Shown here: in pieces, positions 24,478 to 31,518 of the stretch
Layout of the letters: each line of letters begins with the position of its first letter
Position numbering within the stretch: position 1 is the stretch's first letter
Assembly (NCBI GenBank): GCA_964598765.1
Contig: CAZRCZ010000033.1
Span: 1 to 31,518 of the forward strand
From: CAZRCZ01 sp964598765
Lineage (GTDB): Bacteria > Sumerlaeota > Sumerlaeia > MVZB01 > JAJFLK01
DNA: 31,518 nt
Reading direction: 5' to 3'
Notes under the pieces: model-generated
The model's database searches: none
Seen by the model: the letters and a program-made list of their open reading frames with translations, nothing else
What the model was told of the DNA's origin: nothing
Position numbers and translations under genes: made by a program

Positions 24478-24574
24478 TGAAGCGTTCCGGGCCGAGCCGA
24501 CCGAGCGGTTGCAACTAAAGTTTTTAACCGGTTCCGCAGAGCGTCAACTCGTAATCGGCTCAAATTGCCCCAAT

Positions 24575-24604
24575 CTTCCGCGCTGATCCGCGGATTCCGC
24601 GTCC
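24575..24604. repeat. ATCCGCGGATTCCGCG-type intergenic repeat
   Basis: Low-complexity CCGCG/GATTCCGCG units, including the palindrome ATCCGCGGAT, in the 129-nt gap between the end of the methyltransferase and the convergent GGDEF gene. The right boundary of the island is probably within this gap (24478-24606). Confidence 0.5.
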
Positions 24605-24606
24605 GA

Positions 24607-25545
24607 TTATGCCGGTTCCGTCGGAAGCTCCGCTTCGATGTGGCCGGGGCCGAAGGTTTTGGCCGAGGCGAGGGCTTTCTTGGCGGCGGTCATGAGGTCT
24701 TCGAGGTGGGCGTGGCCGTCGCCGAGTTGCACGACCCCGAAGGCAACCCCGACGGTGAAATTATCCTTGGATTTTCCGGTGAAGACGGCGCGCTGGACTG
24801 CGTCGCGCACGCGCTCGACGCCGATCAACGCCGATTGAATCGGCGTGCTGGGAAAGGCGATGCAAAATCGCTCGGTTCCCAGCCGTCCGGCGTAGTCGGT
24901 TCCGCGTTTCACGTCGCGGACCAATTTGCCGAAGGTGGCGATGACCTGCTCGCCGATTTCGTAACCGTAAACCTCGTTCACCTGATCCATGTCAATGATC
25001 TCAAAAAGGCAGAGCGTCAGGGGATAGCGGTAGCGTTGCCAGTCCTGAAACGCCTCGTGAACCCTCTCCAAGACGTAGGAACGGTTCCAGAGTTTGGTCA
25101 GCGCGTCGGTCCGGTCAATTTCGGCCATCTTGGCCCGAAGCTCTTCGAGCTGGCGGGTCAGGCGATGATGCTGGAGGACATTGCTGACGCCCCGCAAAAG
25201 GGAGATCGTGCTGACCGTGATTTTGGGAAAATAATCCTCGAGGGCGGATGCGGCTCCCAGCGTGACCATTTCCGCCGATCCACCGGCCAGATCGAGAACC
25301 GGCACGTTGCGCATCATCAGCTTGACCTTTTCGTTCAAGTCCCGTTTTCGGCCGTCCCCCAAGTCCACGTCCAGCAGGACGGCGTCCCACGTATCGAAAC
25401 TCGCCTCTTTTAGTTCCTCGGCGTTCGTGACAACCCTCATCTCGAAACCCTTGCTCGTCAGACTGCGAAGGTAAAGTTGAACGATGTGTCCGTTGCCTTC
25501 CTCGGTTTCAACGAAGAGGAGTCGAATGGTGGATTGATCGGCCAA
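24607..25545 (-). CDS. Response regulator receiver with degenerate GGDEF domain
   Basis: A 312-aa protein. Residues 1-125 form a receiver-like domain (IRLLFVETEEG; D59 in AVLLDVDLGDG is the likely phosphoacceptor). Residues about 140-310 are a GGDEF domain with the usual DALTKLWNR (147-155), but the signature is GTERF (223-227) instead of GGDEF. The metal-binding region is also altered (FEIIDMDQVNEVYGY in place of F-D-x-D...GH). The inhibitory RxxD (RGTD, 214-217) is kept at the standard distance. It is thus probably not a diguanylate cyclase, and may instead bind c-di-GMP at the RxxD site or act as a scaffold. TTG 25545 has GGAG 8 nt upstream. Confidence 0.85.
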   Translation of the reverse strand: MADQSTIRLLFVETEEGNGHIVQLYLRSLTSKGFEMRVVTNAEELKEASFDTWDAVLLDVDLGDGRKRDLNEKVKLMMRNVPVLDLAGGSAEMVTLGAASALEDYFPKITVSTISLLRGVSNVLQHHRLTRQLEELRAKMAEIDRTDALTKLWNRSYVLERVHEAFQDWQRYRYPLTLCLFEIIDMDQVNEVYGYEIGEQVIATFGKLVRDVKRGTDYAGRLGTERFCIAFPSTPIQSALIGVERVRDAVQRAVFTGKSKDNFTVGVAFGVVQLGDGHAHLEDLMTAAKKALASAKTFGPGHIEAELPTEPA

Positions 25546-25721
25546 AATAATTCTCCGCCGCGCCGGATTTGGATTTGACGGGCCGATTCCAAACGGCTCG
25601 GCGTCCGTTCATCACTGAAACCCGGTCGCGCCGCGTGGCGGCAGGGCAGTTGAAGGTTATTTATATAACATTTCTCCGGCAACGACCAGCGGATTTGTTC
25701 CCTTTTGCTTCAAGGGGTTTT

Positions 25722-26675
25722 TTACGAATTCGCGTGGGAAGAACTCTTCGGTTTGGTCTTCCACCGCTTGTGAATCCACAAATACTGCGCCGGATCGGCG
25801 CAGATGATCTTTTCCAGCGAACGGACATGATACTCGGTTAGTCGTCGGATTTCCGTTTCGGCATCGGCGTTGGAATCGGGCCGGATCGGTTCGTCGCAAT
25901 CGTAGCGCAATTTCCCCTCCGGCGTCCGGCGACCCCAAAACGGAACAAGCGGAACATCGAGACGATGAGCCAGCCAAGCCGGACCGGTGAACGTGGATGC
26001 GGGGACTCCAAAGAAATCAACAAAAATTCCGCTGTGCCGGGCGTCCTGATCGGCCACCAGCGCGACGATGCCTCCTTCCCGGATGACCTTGGCCAAGGTC
26101 GCGATGGAGCGACGGGAATCCTCGCGGGTCGAAACGATTTGGACTCCCCAGCGTTGGCGAACCCCCTGAATGAACCGCTCGGATGCCGGATCGTGCAGGG
26201 GCTTGGCGGCGCTGGCGACTTCCATCCCCATGACAAAACGAAGGCAGGCCGCCGCCCATTCCCAGTTGCCCGCGTGCGCGGTGACAATGACGAAGCCTCG
26301 TCCCGTGGCCTTGAGACGATCCAAGACTTCTTTTCCCTCGGGGGGAAGTTCGACGGCGGCGAAAGCCTCTTCCGGCGTGATGCGGGTCATGGCGAAGGTC
26401 TCCAAACCGAACGCGATCAGATGGGCGTAAACCAACGGGAGCATCGCCTTGATGTCCGGCGCGGACATTTGTGGGAATGCCCGTTGTATTTGTTCGATTG
26501 CGATTTTCTTGCGGTAAGGCAGGAATCGGGCGGCGAAACGTCCCAAGCCGCGCGCCAGTCTCATGCGGCCGCGCGGCGAAAGCCGCCCCAGCGTCGCGGA
26601 GGCTAAACGCAATCCCGCCGACAATAGGGGACGCAGGAACGGCGCGAAATACGACTTCTTCTTCGTTTTCTTCAA
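25722..26675 (-). CDS. Lipid A biosynthesis-type acyltransferase (HtrB/LpxL family)
   Basis: This enzyme transfers a secondary acyl chain to lipid A or a related lipid at the inner membrane. VTAHAGNWEWAAACL carries the H-x4-E catalytic motif (H134 and E139 from the start used here). Also typical are an N-terminal hydrophobic segment (FAPFLRPLLSAGLRLASATL), LVADQDARHSGIFVDFFG and YLWIHKRWK (C-terminal W-x-H-R-R/K-W-like motif). The length is 317 aa. The start is uncertain: TTG 26675 follows the end of the upstream STAS-TPR gene (stop 26681-26683) and gives a plausible N-terminus, while ATG 26807 would overlap that gene by more than 120 nt. No other lipid A genes are nearby, but this is strong evidence for an outer membrane. 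Confidence 0.85.
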   Translation of the reverse strand: MKKTKKKSYFAPFLRPLLSAGLRLASATLGRLSPRGRMRLARGLGRFAARFLPYRKKIAIEQIQRAFPQMSAPDIKAMLPLVYAHLIAFGLETFAMTRITPEEAFAAVELPPEGKEVLDRLKATGRGFVIVTAHAGNWEWAAACLRFVMGMEVASAAKPLHDPASERFIQGVRQRWGVQIVSTREDSRRSIATLAKVIREGGIVALVADQDARHSGIFVDFFGVPASTFTGPAWLAHRLDVPLVPFWGRRTPEGKLRYDCDEPIRPDSNADAETEIRRLTEYHVRSLEKIICADPAQYLWIHKRWKTKPKSSSHANS

Positions 26676-26680
26676 GGAGG

Positions 26681-27454
26681 TCAGGAGGGATTGGGGCCTT
26701 GGAGGAATTCCAGATGTTTGCGAGCGCGCTCGGCGTGTTTGGGATCCTTGCGCCGTTCGCTGAGTTCGAGCACGCGCTTCCATGTCTGAACCGCTTCGGA
26801 GTGCCATTCGGGCTTCTTTTCATAGACGACGCCGAGATTGTTGAGGGCGGATAGGTCCTCCGGGTCCGCGTCCAACAAGCGACGATAGGCGTCTATGGCC
26901 CGCTGGTAATCCCCTTGGCGGAGATGCTCCACGGCGTCGCGGGAGAATCGCTCGGTCTCTCGTTGCCTTTCGCCGGAAGTCGGGATGGGTTTCTCCGGGT
27001 TCACGGGTCCCGGACCGACGGCCTCGTCCGTGGAGAGACGGTTTTGGCTTTCGTCGGGACTGTCGCGCCAGAGCAGATAATCACGCTTCACCAGCGCGCC
27101 CCGAATGGCTTCGGCTTCGGGACCGGAGATGATTTCAAAGATCGTGTCCAATTTGGAAATGTGGAAAATATCCAGAATGCGAGGGGTCGGGGAAAGAAAC
27201 GTCAAGCGGGTCCGGTTGCGGTTGGCGACCATTTTCAATCCGACGAGCGTCCCCCAACCCGCGCTGTCCACAAAATCGAGCCGCCCCAAATAGAGGTAAT
27301 ACTTATCAATTTTTTCGGTCAGAAGGTCGTTCAGACGTTTGCGGGCGACGTCGCAGTTGTCCAGAACGAGACGCCCTTTGAGGATGACCAGAATCTCGCT
27401 TCCGGCCTGATAAGCGTCCATGAAAAGTTGGGTTTTGGGATCTTGAGGCGTCAT
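26681..27454 (-). CDS. STAS domain-TPR protein (anti-sigma antagonist-like)
   Basis: A 257-aa protein. Residues about 10-115 are a STAS domain with LGRLDFVDSAGWGTLVGL (56-73), where S64 is the conserved site phosphorylated by an anti-sigma kinase in SpoIIAA/RsbV-type proteins. A charged, Pro-rich linker (about 130-165) leads to TPR-like repeats (DAVEHLRQGDYQRAIDAYRRLLDADPEDLSALNNLGVVYE), which bind partner proteins. It probably works as a cytosolic switch in a partner-switching pathway; no anti-sigma kinase or phosphatase is seen nearby. It lies 46 nt after the PilO-like gene. Confidence 0.85.
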   Translation of the reverse strand: MTPQDPKTQLFMDAYQAGSEILVILKGRLVLDNCDVARKRLNDLLTEKIDKYYLYLGRLDFVDSAGWGTLVGLKMVANRNRTRLTFLSPTPRILDIFHISKLDTIFEIISGPEAEAIRGALVKRDYLLWRDSPDESQNRLSTDEAVGPGPVNPEKPIPTSGERQRETERFSRDAVEHLRQGDYQRAIDAYRRLLDADPEDLSALNNLGVVYEKKPEWHSEAVQTWKRVLELSERRKDPKHAERARKHLEFLQGPNPS

Positions 27455-27500
27455 GCTTGTTCGTTCGGATCAGGGCGCGGGAGAGCCGATGGAACCATCC

Positions 27501-28928
27501 TTACTTTTTTTTCGGCGGTCCCGGCGGGCCGGGGGCCTTCCCGCCGTCCAGCGCGAATAAATGGGGGACAAATAAGAACCTGATTTGACAAAAGAGGTCC
27601 CCCGCCTCGGACGCGGCGTGAAACTCGGCTTGATCCAATTCCGACAACGGGATCTCGCGTAAGACGTCATAGATGAAATTCCATGCGTTCAGGTTGTTCG
27701 AGCGAAATTGAAGAATGATCGGAAGACAAAGACCGACGGCTTCCTTCCCGGGTGGGTTCACTTTGACGGCTGTGGGCGGTCCCCCGCTCGCCCCCGAGGA
27801 CAGCGAAGAGGACACCACGGCCGGATTGGAAGCCACCGGCGTCGGTTGCTTCGGCGGGGGGATGGGATCGGGAGGGTCCGTCAGATCGGCCTGCTCGCGC
27901 AGGTAGGCGGGACTTTCCAGAACGACCCCGAAAATCTGCGTGATCTCCCGCTTTACGCTCAAGGCCAAGAGGAGGTTCAAAAAGCGCAGGTCTTCATAGA
28001 CAAAATAAAGGTCGTTGACCCTGAGTCCCTCCAATCTATCGTAGGGTAGTTTGATCTCCAACCAGTCATAAAGAAGCTCTCGGGTGATCGTCTTGTCCGA
28101 AATCTTTTTGCCCGGTCCGATCGCCTGTTCGAGCAAAGCGGCGTGGCATAATTTGTGGATGAGCGGGACGGGTTCCCCTTTGGCCGACAAGGACGCCGGC
28201 CCCAGATCGCGGTAAAGGTCGTTGCTGATTCCCAGTTCCTTGAGATGGGCTTCGTAGCGCGCGCGTTGCTCCTGTTGCAAAGCCGGAGAGGAGGAGGCGA
28301 TCATGCGCAAAATACCGACTGTTTGGTCAATCTCGCGCAACAAATCCTCCAGTCGCCCCCCTGCGATGTTATCGGGGAGCTTGACCGGCAGGTCCCAGCC
28401 GCTCTTCTCCAGCCCTTCGCCGAGGAAGCTCATGTCGGTTGTTTTCGCTCTGTTCCCCTCCGTTTTCTTGTTGAAGGATTGCAAGGTCTTGATTTCCTGC
28501 AAAACTGACGTCAACTGATCCTCATATTTGGTCTTCTTGACCGCCTCGAAATTATCCTGTTTGAACTTTTGAATCACGGCGGAAGCGGCGTTGGCGGGAG
28601 GCGGGGTAGCCCCCTTCACATCGGCCGGGTTGACCTCCGCCGCCGTGGCCGGCACGAGGAAGACCTCCGGAAGCGACAAACTCATCGAGGTGACGGCATC
28701 GGCGTATTCCTGATTCAGTGTCTTTGTGGATTTCTTCAGTTCCTCCAGTTGACGCGGTTCACGGATGGTGGGGAGGTTATTGGCCTTGGACTGCATTTCC
28801 TGCACGCGCTGAACGGAGGTGGAGTATCGGGTGGCCCGACTTTTGAAAACGGTCAAATGCAATCCCGCGATCATCACCAAACCGACGACAACGAGGATCA
28901 CAATCTGTTCGCGCTTGCCGAATTTCAT
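27501..28928 (-). CDS. Single-pass inner-membrane protein, possibly PilO/GspM-like
   Basis: A 475-aa protein with an N-terminal transmembrane helix (IVILVVVGLVMIAGLHLTVF, 9-28) followed by coiled-coil-like Lys/Glu-rich sequence (about 35-80), a mainly helical middle, a Pro-rich linker (about 365-410) and a C-terminal compact part (NLNAWNFIYDVLREI...CQIRFLFVP), ending in a PGPPGPPKKK tail. A TM helix plus coiled coil plus small alpha/beta end recalls PilO/PilN/GspM of pilus or secretion assembly, and a pseudopilin is encoded at 7.0-7.6 kb. This is a resemblance in layout only; I cannot align a motif. It probably faces the periplasm. Confidence 0.5.
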   Translation of the reverse strand: MKFGKREQIVILVVVGLVMIAGLHLTVFKSRATRYSTSVQRVQEMQSKANNLPTIREPRQLEELKKSTKTLNQEYADAVTSMSLSLPEVFLVPATAAEVNPADVKGATPPPANAASAVIQKFKQDNFEAVKKTKYEDQLTSVLQEIKTLQSFNKKTEGNRAKTTDMSFLGEGLEKSGWDLPVKLPDNIAGGRLEDLLREIDQTVGILRMIASSSPALQQEQRARYEAHLKELGISNDLYRDLGPASLSAKGEPVPLIHKLCHAALLEQAIGPGKKISDKTITRELLYDWLEIKLPYDRLEGLRVNDLYFVYEDLRFLNLLLALSVKREITQIFGVVLESPAYLREQADLTDPPDPIPPPKQPTPVASNPAVVSSSLSSGASGGPPTAVKVNPPGKEAVGLCLPIILQFRSNNLNAWNFIYDVLREIPLSELDQAEFHAASEAGDLFCQIRFLFVPHLFALDGGKAPGPPGPPKKK

Positions 28929-29019
28929 GTCGAGAATTTCCTACGCGGCGTCCAACGCGGGAATCCGCCCCGCGCCATGCCTTGAATTTTCAACTCTCTA
29001 GGATTCGGAGGAACAAATG

Positions 29020-29490
29020 TCAACATGAATCCCTCGATTGATCCAGCAAAATCCGTTCTTGTCGCTCCATTTTCCTCGCATCAGAGGCGCGATGATGATC
29101 GTAACCGAGCAAATGCAACAGACCGTGAATCAGCAAATGGGCCAAATGTTCTCCAAATTCTAATCCCATCTCTTCGGCCTGTCGCCGCGCGACCGCCGGA
29201 CAGACGACAATGTCTCCCAACGCTCCTTTTTCAGGAGCCTCCCCCGGTTTCAATTCTTGGATTGGAAATGAAAGCACGTCGGTTGCGCGATTCTTGCCGC
29301 GCCAGCGTCGGTTCAGTTCGCGGACGGCTTGAGCGCCGCAGAATAAAAGGCTGATTTCGTGGCGGCAATCGAGACCCTGCTCACGCGCCGCCTTGGCGAA
29401 TCGCCTTTGTTCTTTCTGAGTCCAGAAACGCATTCCGCTTCCCACCCCCCCCCGAAATTGAACCTGAATGACCGGCGATAATGAGCGCAA
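29020..29490 (-). CDS. ybeY: YbeY, endoribonuclease for 16S rRNA maturation
   Basis: A zinc-dependent endoribonuclease acting in 16S rRNA 3'-end maturation and ribosome quality control. HGLLHLLGYDH (122-132) is the H-x3-H-x5-H metal site (H122, H126, H132). LNRRWRGKNRATDVLSFP (59-76) and LGDIVVCPAVA (91-101) are conserved family blocks. At 156 aa it has typical length. The start at 29490 keeps the N-terminal strand (VIQVQF); ATG 29433 would remove it. A run of nine C (29445-29453 on the plus strand) lies in the N-terminal part, a spot prone to sequencing slippage, but the frame is intact. It lies 15 nt after the TPR lipoprotein stop. Confidence 0.95.
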   Translation of the reverse strand: MRSLSPVIQVQFRGGVGSGMRFWTQKEQRRFAKAAREQGLDCRHEISLLFCGAQAVRELNRRWRGKNRATDVLSFPIQELKPGEAPEKGALGDIVVCPAVARRQAEEMGLEFGEHLAHLLIHGLLHLLGYDHHRASDARKMERQERILLDQSRDSC

Positions 29491-29505
29491 GAGAGAACTT
29501 CGGCG

Positions 29506-30831
29506 TTATTGGGCTTTTGCAGGCGCGGACTTTTCGGTTCCCGTCGTCCCCTTGTCCGATGCCTCCGCTTTCGCGGTTTCGGCTGAAGGAGGCCGTGCGC
29601 CGGTCAGGGTGCCGGTGGTCGCTCCGGCGTTGCTTTTTGCCGCTCGAATTTGCTGAATCTGGCGCGACGCCTCCAGCGCCTCCCGTTGGCGGGGATAGGT
29701 TTTCACGAGCTGGTTAAATATCTCCAAAGCGGCGTCCGTGTTCCCGACTGTCGAAAAATTGCTTCCCAACAGCAACATGGCCGTCGCGCGATATTTTCCC
29801 ATTGGATAATCGTCTATGACTTTTTGATACAGGGCGCGCGCCTCGTCCCCTTTTCCCCGCGCCGTGCGCGAATCGGCCAGATGAAACATGAGAAGGGATT
29901 TCTCGTCGGCTCCCACCGCCGCCGCGATTTTGTCGTTCACCCACTTTTCCGCCTGATCGAAAGCATGGTCCGCCTCCTGATCGCGATGCTGGTCCTTCAG
30001 GAGACGGCCAAGGTTAATGCTCACGACGGAATAAACTTCCGAATCCTTATTCTTTTCGAGATACCGCTCGTGCATTTCAATCGCTTTGTCCATTTGCTTG
30101 AGCTTGATGTAGATCGCCGTCGAACGACGGAGCGAATCCAACAGCCATTCGGGGCGACCTCCCTTTTGATTCAAAACGCCGGCGTAAACGTTCAAGGCCT
30201 CGTCAAGCCGGTCATTCAGGGTAAACAGCTCGGCGATGCGGTAAAGATAATACTGATGGAAGTCCGGCTCGACGGTGTGGAGGGTGTTGGAGGTCTTGAT
30301 GGCATCATCCAACGCTTCGGGGAATTTCATCGCCTCTTTGTAGGCATCCAGTTTCAACGTGGCGGCGTTCAATCCCACTTTGTTGTCGGCCCCGCCGGCC
30401 TTGGCGATGATTTCATCCAGCGTTTCCAGCGATTTGGGGTAATCGTGATCCAAAAAATAACAGTGCGCCAAACCGAACCGCGCCTTCTGGGCGTCCGGAC
30501 TTTCGGGAAATTTTTTCAGGAAATTCTTATAGAGGATCGTCGCGCCGAGAACGTTGCTTTCTTGGAGGCGCTTCTCGGCTTCGGCCAACCGCTCCGCTTC
30601 CGATTTTCCCTTGCAGGCCAGCGCTCCCCACGCGGCTGAAGCGAGGACGAGCGCAAGCAAGATGATTCGGGCCGGGGAACCGGCTCCGGTCGGCGTTCCA
30701 ATTTCTGAATGATTTCGCACGATCGTGGAGACTTCCTGATTTTTGTTTTTCGTCTGAACGCGGCCGGACGCTCTTGATGCGGATTTTCCGTCAATCACGA
30801 TTCCATTCGGCGTTTCGCAATTTAGCGACAA
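29506..30831 (-). CDS. TPR-repeat lipoprotein/exported protein
   Basis: A TPR-rich protein of up to 441 aa. A hydrophobic segment (ARIILLALVLASAAWGALAC, about 54-73) ends in a Cys with small residues before it, a possible lipobox (ALAC, not a perfect one); Lys-rich sequence follows. Repeats cover about 80-400: for example VLGATILYKNFLKKFPESPDAQKARFGLAHCY and KGDEARALYQKVIDDYP. The end (ATTGTLTGARPPSAETAKAE...) is low-complexity. It may resemble BamD/YfiO or a generic tol-pal-type TPR scaffold. The first 37 residues look unlike a signal; GTG 30720 (residue 38), with AGGAAG upstream, is a good alternative start and gives a normal signal peptide. Confidence 0.75.
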   Translation of the reverse strand: MSLNCETPNGIVIDGKSASRASGRVQTKNKNQEVSTIVRNHSEIGTPTGAGSPARIILLALVLASAAWGALACKGKSEAERLAEAEKRLQESNVLGATILYKNFLKKFPESPDAQKARFGLAHCYFLDHDYPKSLETLDEIIAKAGGADNKVGLNAATLKLDAYKEAMKFPEALDDAIKTSNTLHTVEPDFHQYYLYRIAELFTLNDRLDEALNVYAGVLNQKGGRPEWLLDSLRRSTAIYIKLKQMDKAIEMHERYLEKNKDSEVYSVVSINLGRLLKDQHRDQEADHAFDQAEKWVNDKIAAAVGADEKSLLMFHLADSRTARGKGDEARALYQKVIDDYPMGKYRATAMLLLGSNFSTVGNTDAALEIFNQLVKTYPRQREALEASRQIQQIRAAKSNAGATTGTLTGARPPSAETAKAEASDKGTTGTEKSAPAKAQ

Positions 30832-30946
30832 AGCGACGCAACCTTAGCTTGAATCGGGGTTCCCTGTCAAAATTTATCCCGCGTTAACTCGGGCGATTTC
30901 CCGTCATCTTTGATTTTTCACGGCGGATTTTTCGTTATTCTGCTTT

Positions 30947-30970
30947 GTGATCCCTGTGTTCTCTGTGGCT
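30947..30970. repeat. CTGTG-type intergenic repeat
   Basis: CCTGTGTTCTCTGTGG-type units just downstream of the Gly-rich gene; same style as 10131-10154. The 143-nt gap 30832-30974 holds nothing else I can name. Confidence 0.5.
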
Positions 30971-30974
30971 ACGC

Positions 30975-31518
30975 TTACTCGTAAAGGGCCCAAACCTTGA
31001 CGGCGTTCACGAACGGATAGGCGCCGACATACGGAATTCCCGAGGTTGCCGACCCGGCGACGCCGGGAATCGCGCCTCCGGTGTTCGAACTTGTCCCGCC
31101 TAGCGCTTGATAGGTTCCGGCGAGGCTTCCGCCGGTGATCGTGTCGCCGTAAACGGCGATGCGTCCCCCTCCCCCTCCGCCCCCCGAGCCGTTGGCGATT
31201 TTTCCCGTTCCGCCGTTGCCGCCATTAGCGCGGACAGTTGTTCCGGCAGAATCGGTGAACGTCTTGGCCGCGAGTAAAATCGCGCCTCCCGACCCGCCGC
31301 CCCCCCCTTCTCCATTGTTGTTGCTCGACGGTCCCCCGTTCCCTCCGTTCGCGGAGAGCGTCGAACCGCTGATGGTCAACGCGTTATTGACCACGATTTC
31401 CAATCCGCCACCGGCTCCGCCGCCACCGGACCCCGGATCGGGATCACCCCCGCCCCCCCCCCCCCTTCCGCGAGGGAAAACAAAGATCGTGCCGTCGTTC
31501 AGGTGGTTTGCGGGCGTT
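30975..31518 (-). CDS. Gly-rich extracellular protein, C-terminal part (5' end outside window)
   Basis: The frame stays open from the stop at 30975 to the window edge, so the gene's start lies beyond 31518. The 181 visible codons include ANHLNDGTIFVFPRG at the start, a poly-Gly stretch, LEIVVNNALTISGSTLSANGGNGG, a second block GGGGSGGAILLAAKTF and a third GGGGGGGRIAVYG. This is the repeated pattern (G-rich linker + short beta strands, SANGGNGG, G-G-R-I-A-x-Y) of secreted surface proteins common in planctomycete- and verrucomicrobium-type genomes, probably a beta-helix. It ends with VKVWALYE. The function (adhesion, matrix) is inferred only. Confidence 0.75.
   Translation of the reverse strand, partial: TPANHLNDGTIFVFPRGRGGGGGGDPDPGSGGGGAGGGLEIVVNNALTISGSTLSANGGNGGPSSNNNGEGGGGGSGGAILLAAKTFTDSAGTTVRANGGNGGTGKIANGSGGGGGGGRIAVYGDTITGGSLAGTYQALGGTSSNTGGAIPGVAGSATSGIPYVGAYPFVNAVKVWALYE
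31453..31465. repeat. 13-nt poly-C tract within the Gly-rich gene
   Basis: Thirteen consecutive C (G in the coding strand), with C5 next to it (31447-31451) and C8 at 31300-31307. The present length keeps the frame open through the tract. It could be a slippage site giving phase variation; it may also be an assembly or read artefact. Confidence 0.8.

Noticed and set aside
1..31518. CRISPR array or cas genes
   Set aside because: No evenly spaced repeats with unique spacers and no Cas motifs were seen; the only repeats are short low-complexity ones.

Overview
The window reads as a stretch of chromosome from an uncultured, GC-rich, diderm (Gram-negative) bacterium. Evidence: a lipid A-type acyltransferase (HtrB/LpxL family), a type IV/type II pseudopilin with a possible PilO-like partner, a Gly-rich exported surface protein of a kind common in planctomycete/verrucomicrobial-type genomes, a secreted nucleoside hydrolase and an exported SAM methyltransferase. 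A PVC- or FCB-related phylum fits these traits, but nothing here (no rRNA) places it firmly. Short low-complexity repeats of a shared vocabulary sit in most intergenic gaps.

Layout. 1-5484 (+): the 3' end of thiC, then, 2 nt later, a DUF4160-like/DUF2442-like pair that looks like a toxin-antitoxin-type module. Next come a 761-aa protein that combines a PD-(D/E)XK-like nuclease motif, a DGQHR (DndB-like) domain and an RNxxxH HEPN-like motif, a D12-class DNA adenine methyltransferase, and a LuxE-type adenylate-forming enzyme whose start overlaps the methyltransferase. 5485-5925: a long imperfect inverted repeat, tRNA-Gln(UUG) and simple repeats. 5926-10117: a GlmU lacking its acetyltransferase end, a pseudopilin, a four-TM CopD-like membrane protein, a secreted nucleoside hydrolase and an exported methyltransferase. 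10169-16867 (-): uvrB, a nucleotidyltransferase plus small partner (TA-like), and the compact run ALDH > retropepsin-like protease > flavin reductase > cinA.

17024-24477 is a mobile-looking defence island: the 3' remnant of a secreted protein, a 26-codon remnant of the N-terminus of a type I methylase (HsdM), then two full-length, overlapping genes (PLD-nuclease/Snf2 helicase and an Eco57I/PglX-like methyltransferase). The methyltransferase's specificity region has a base composition unlike the rest of the gene. 24607-31518 (-) returns to housekeeping and envelope functions: a response regulator with a degenerate GGDEF domain, a lipid A-type acyltransferase, a STAS-TPR protein, a PilO-like membrane protein, YbeY, a TPR lipoprotein, and the end of a Gly-rich surface protein carrying a 13-nt homopolymer.

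The two candidates for under-described biology are (i) the nuclease-DGQHR-HEPN / adenine-MTase / LuxE operon at 957-5484 and (ii) the PLD-helicase + methyltransferase pair that replaced or overwrote a type I R-M locus at about 17.9-24.5 kb.
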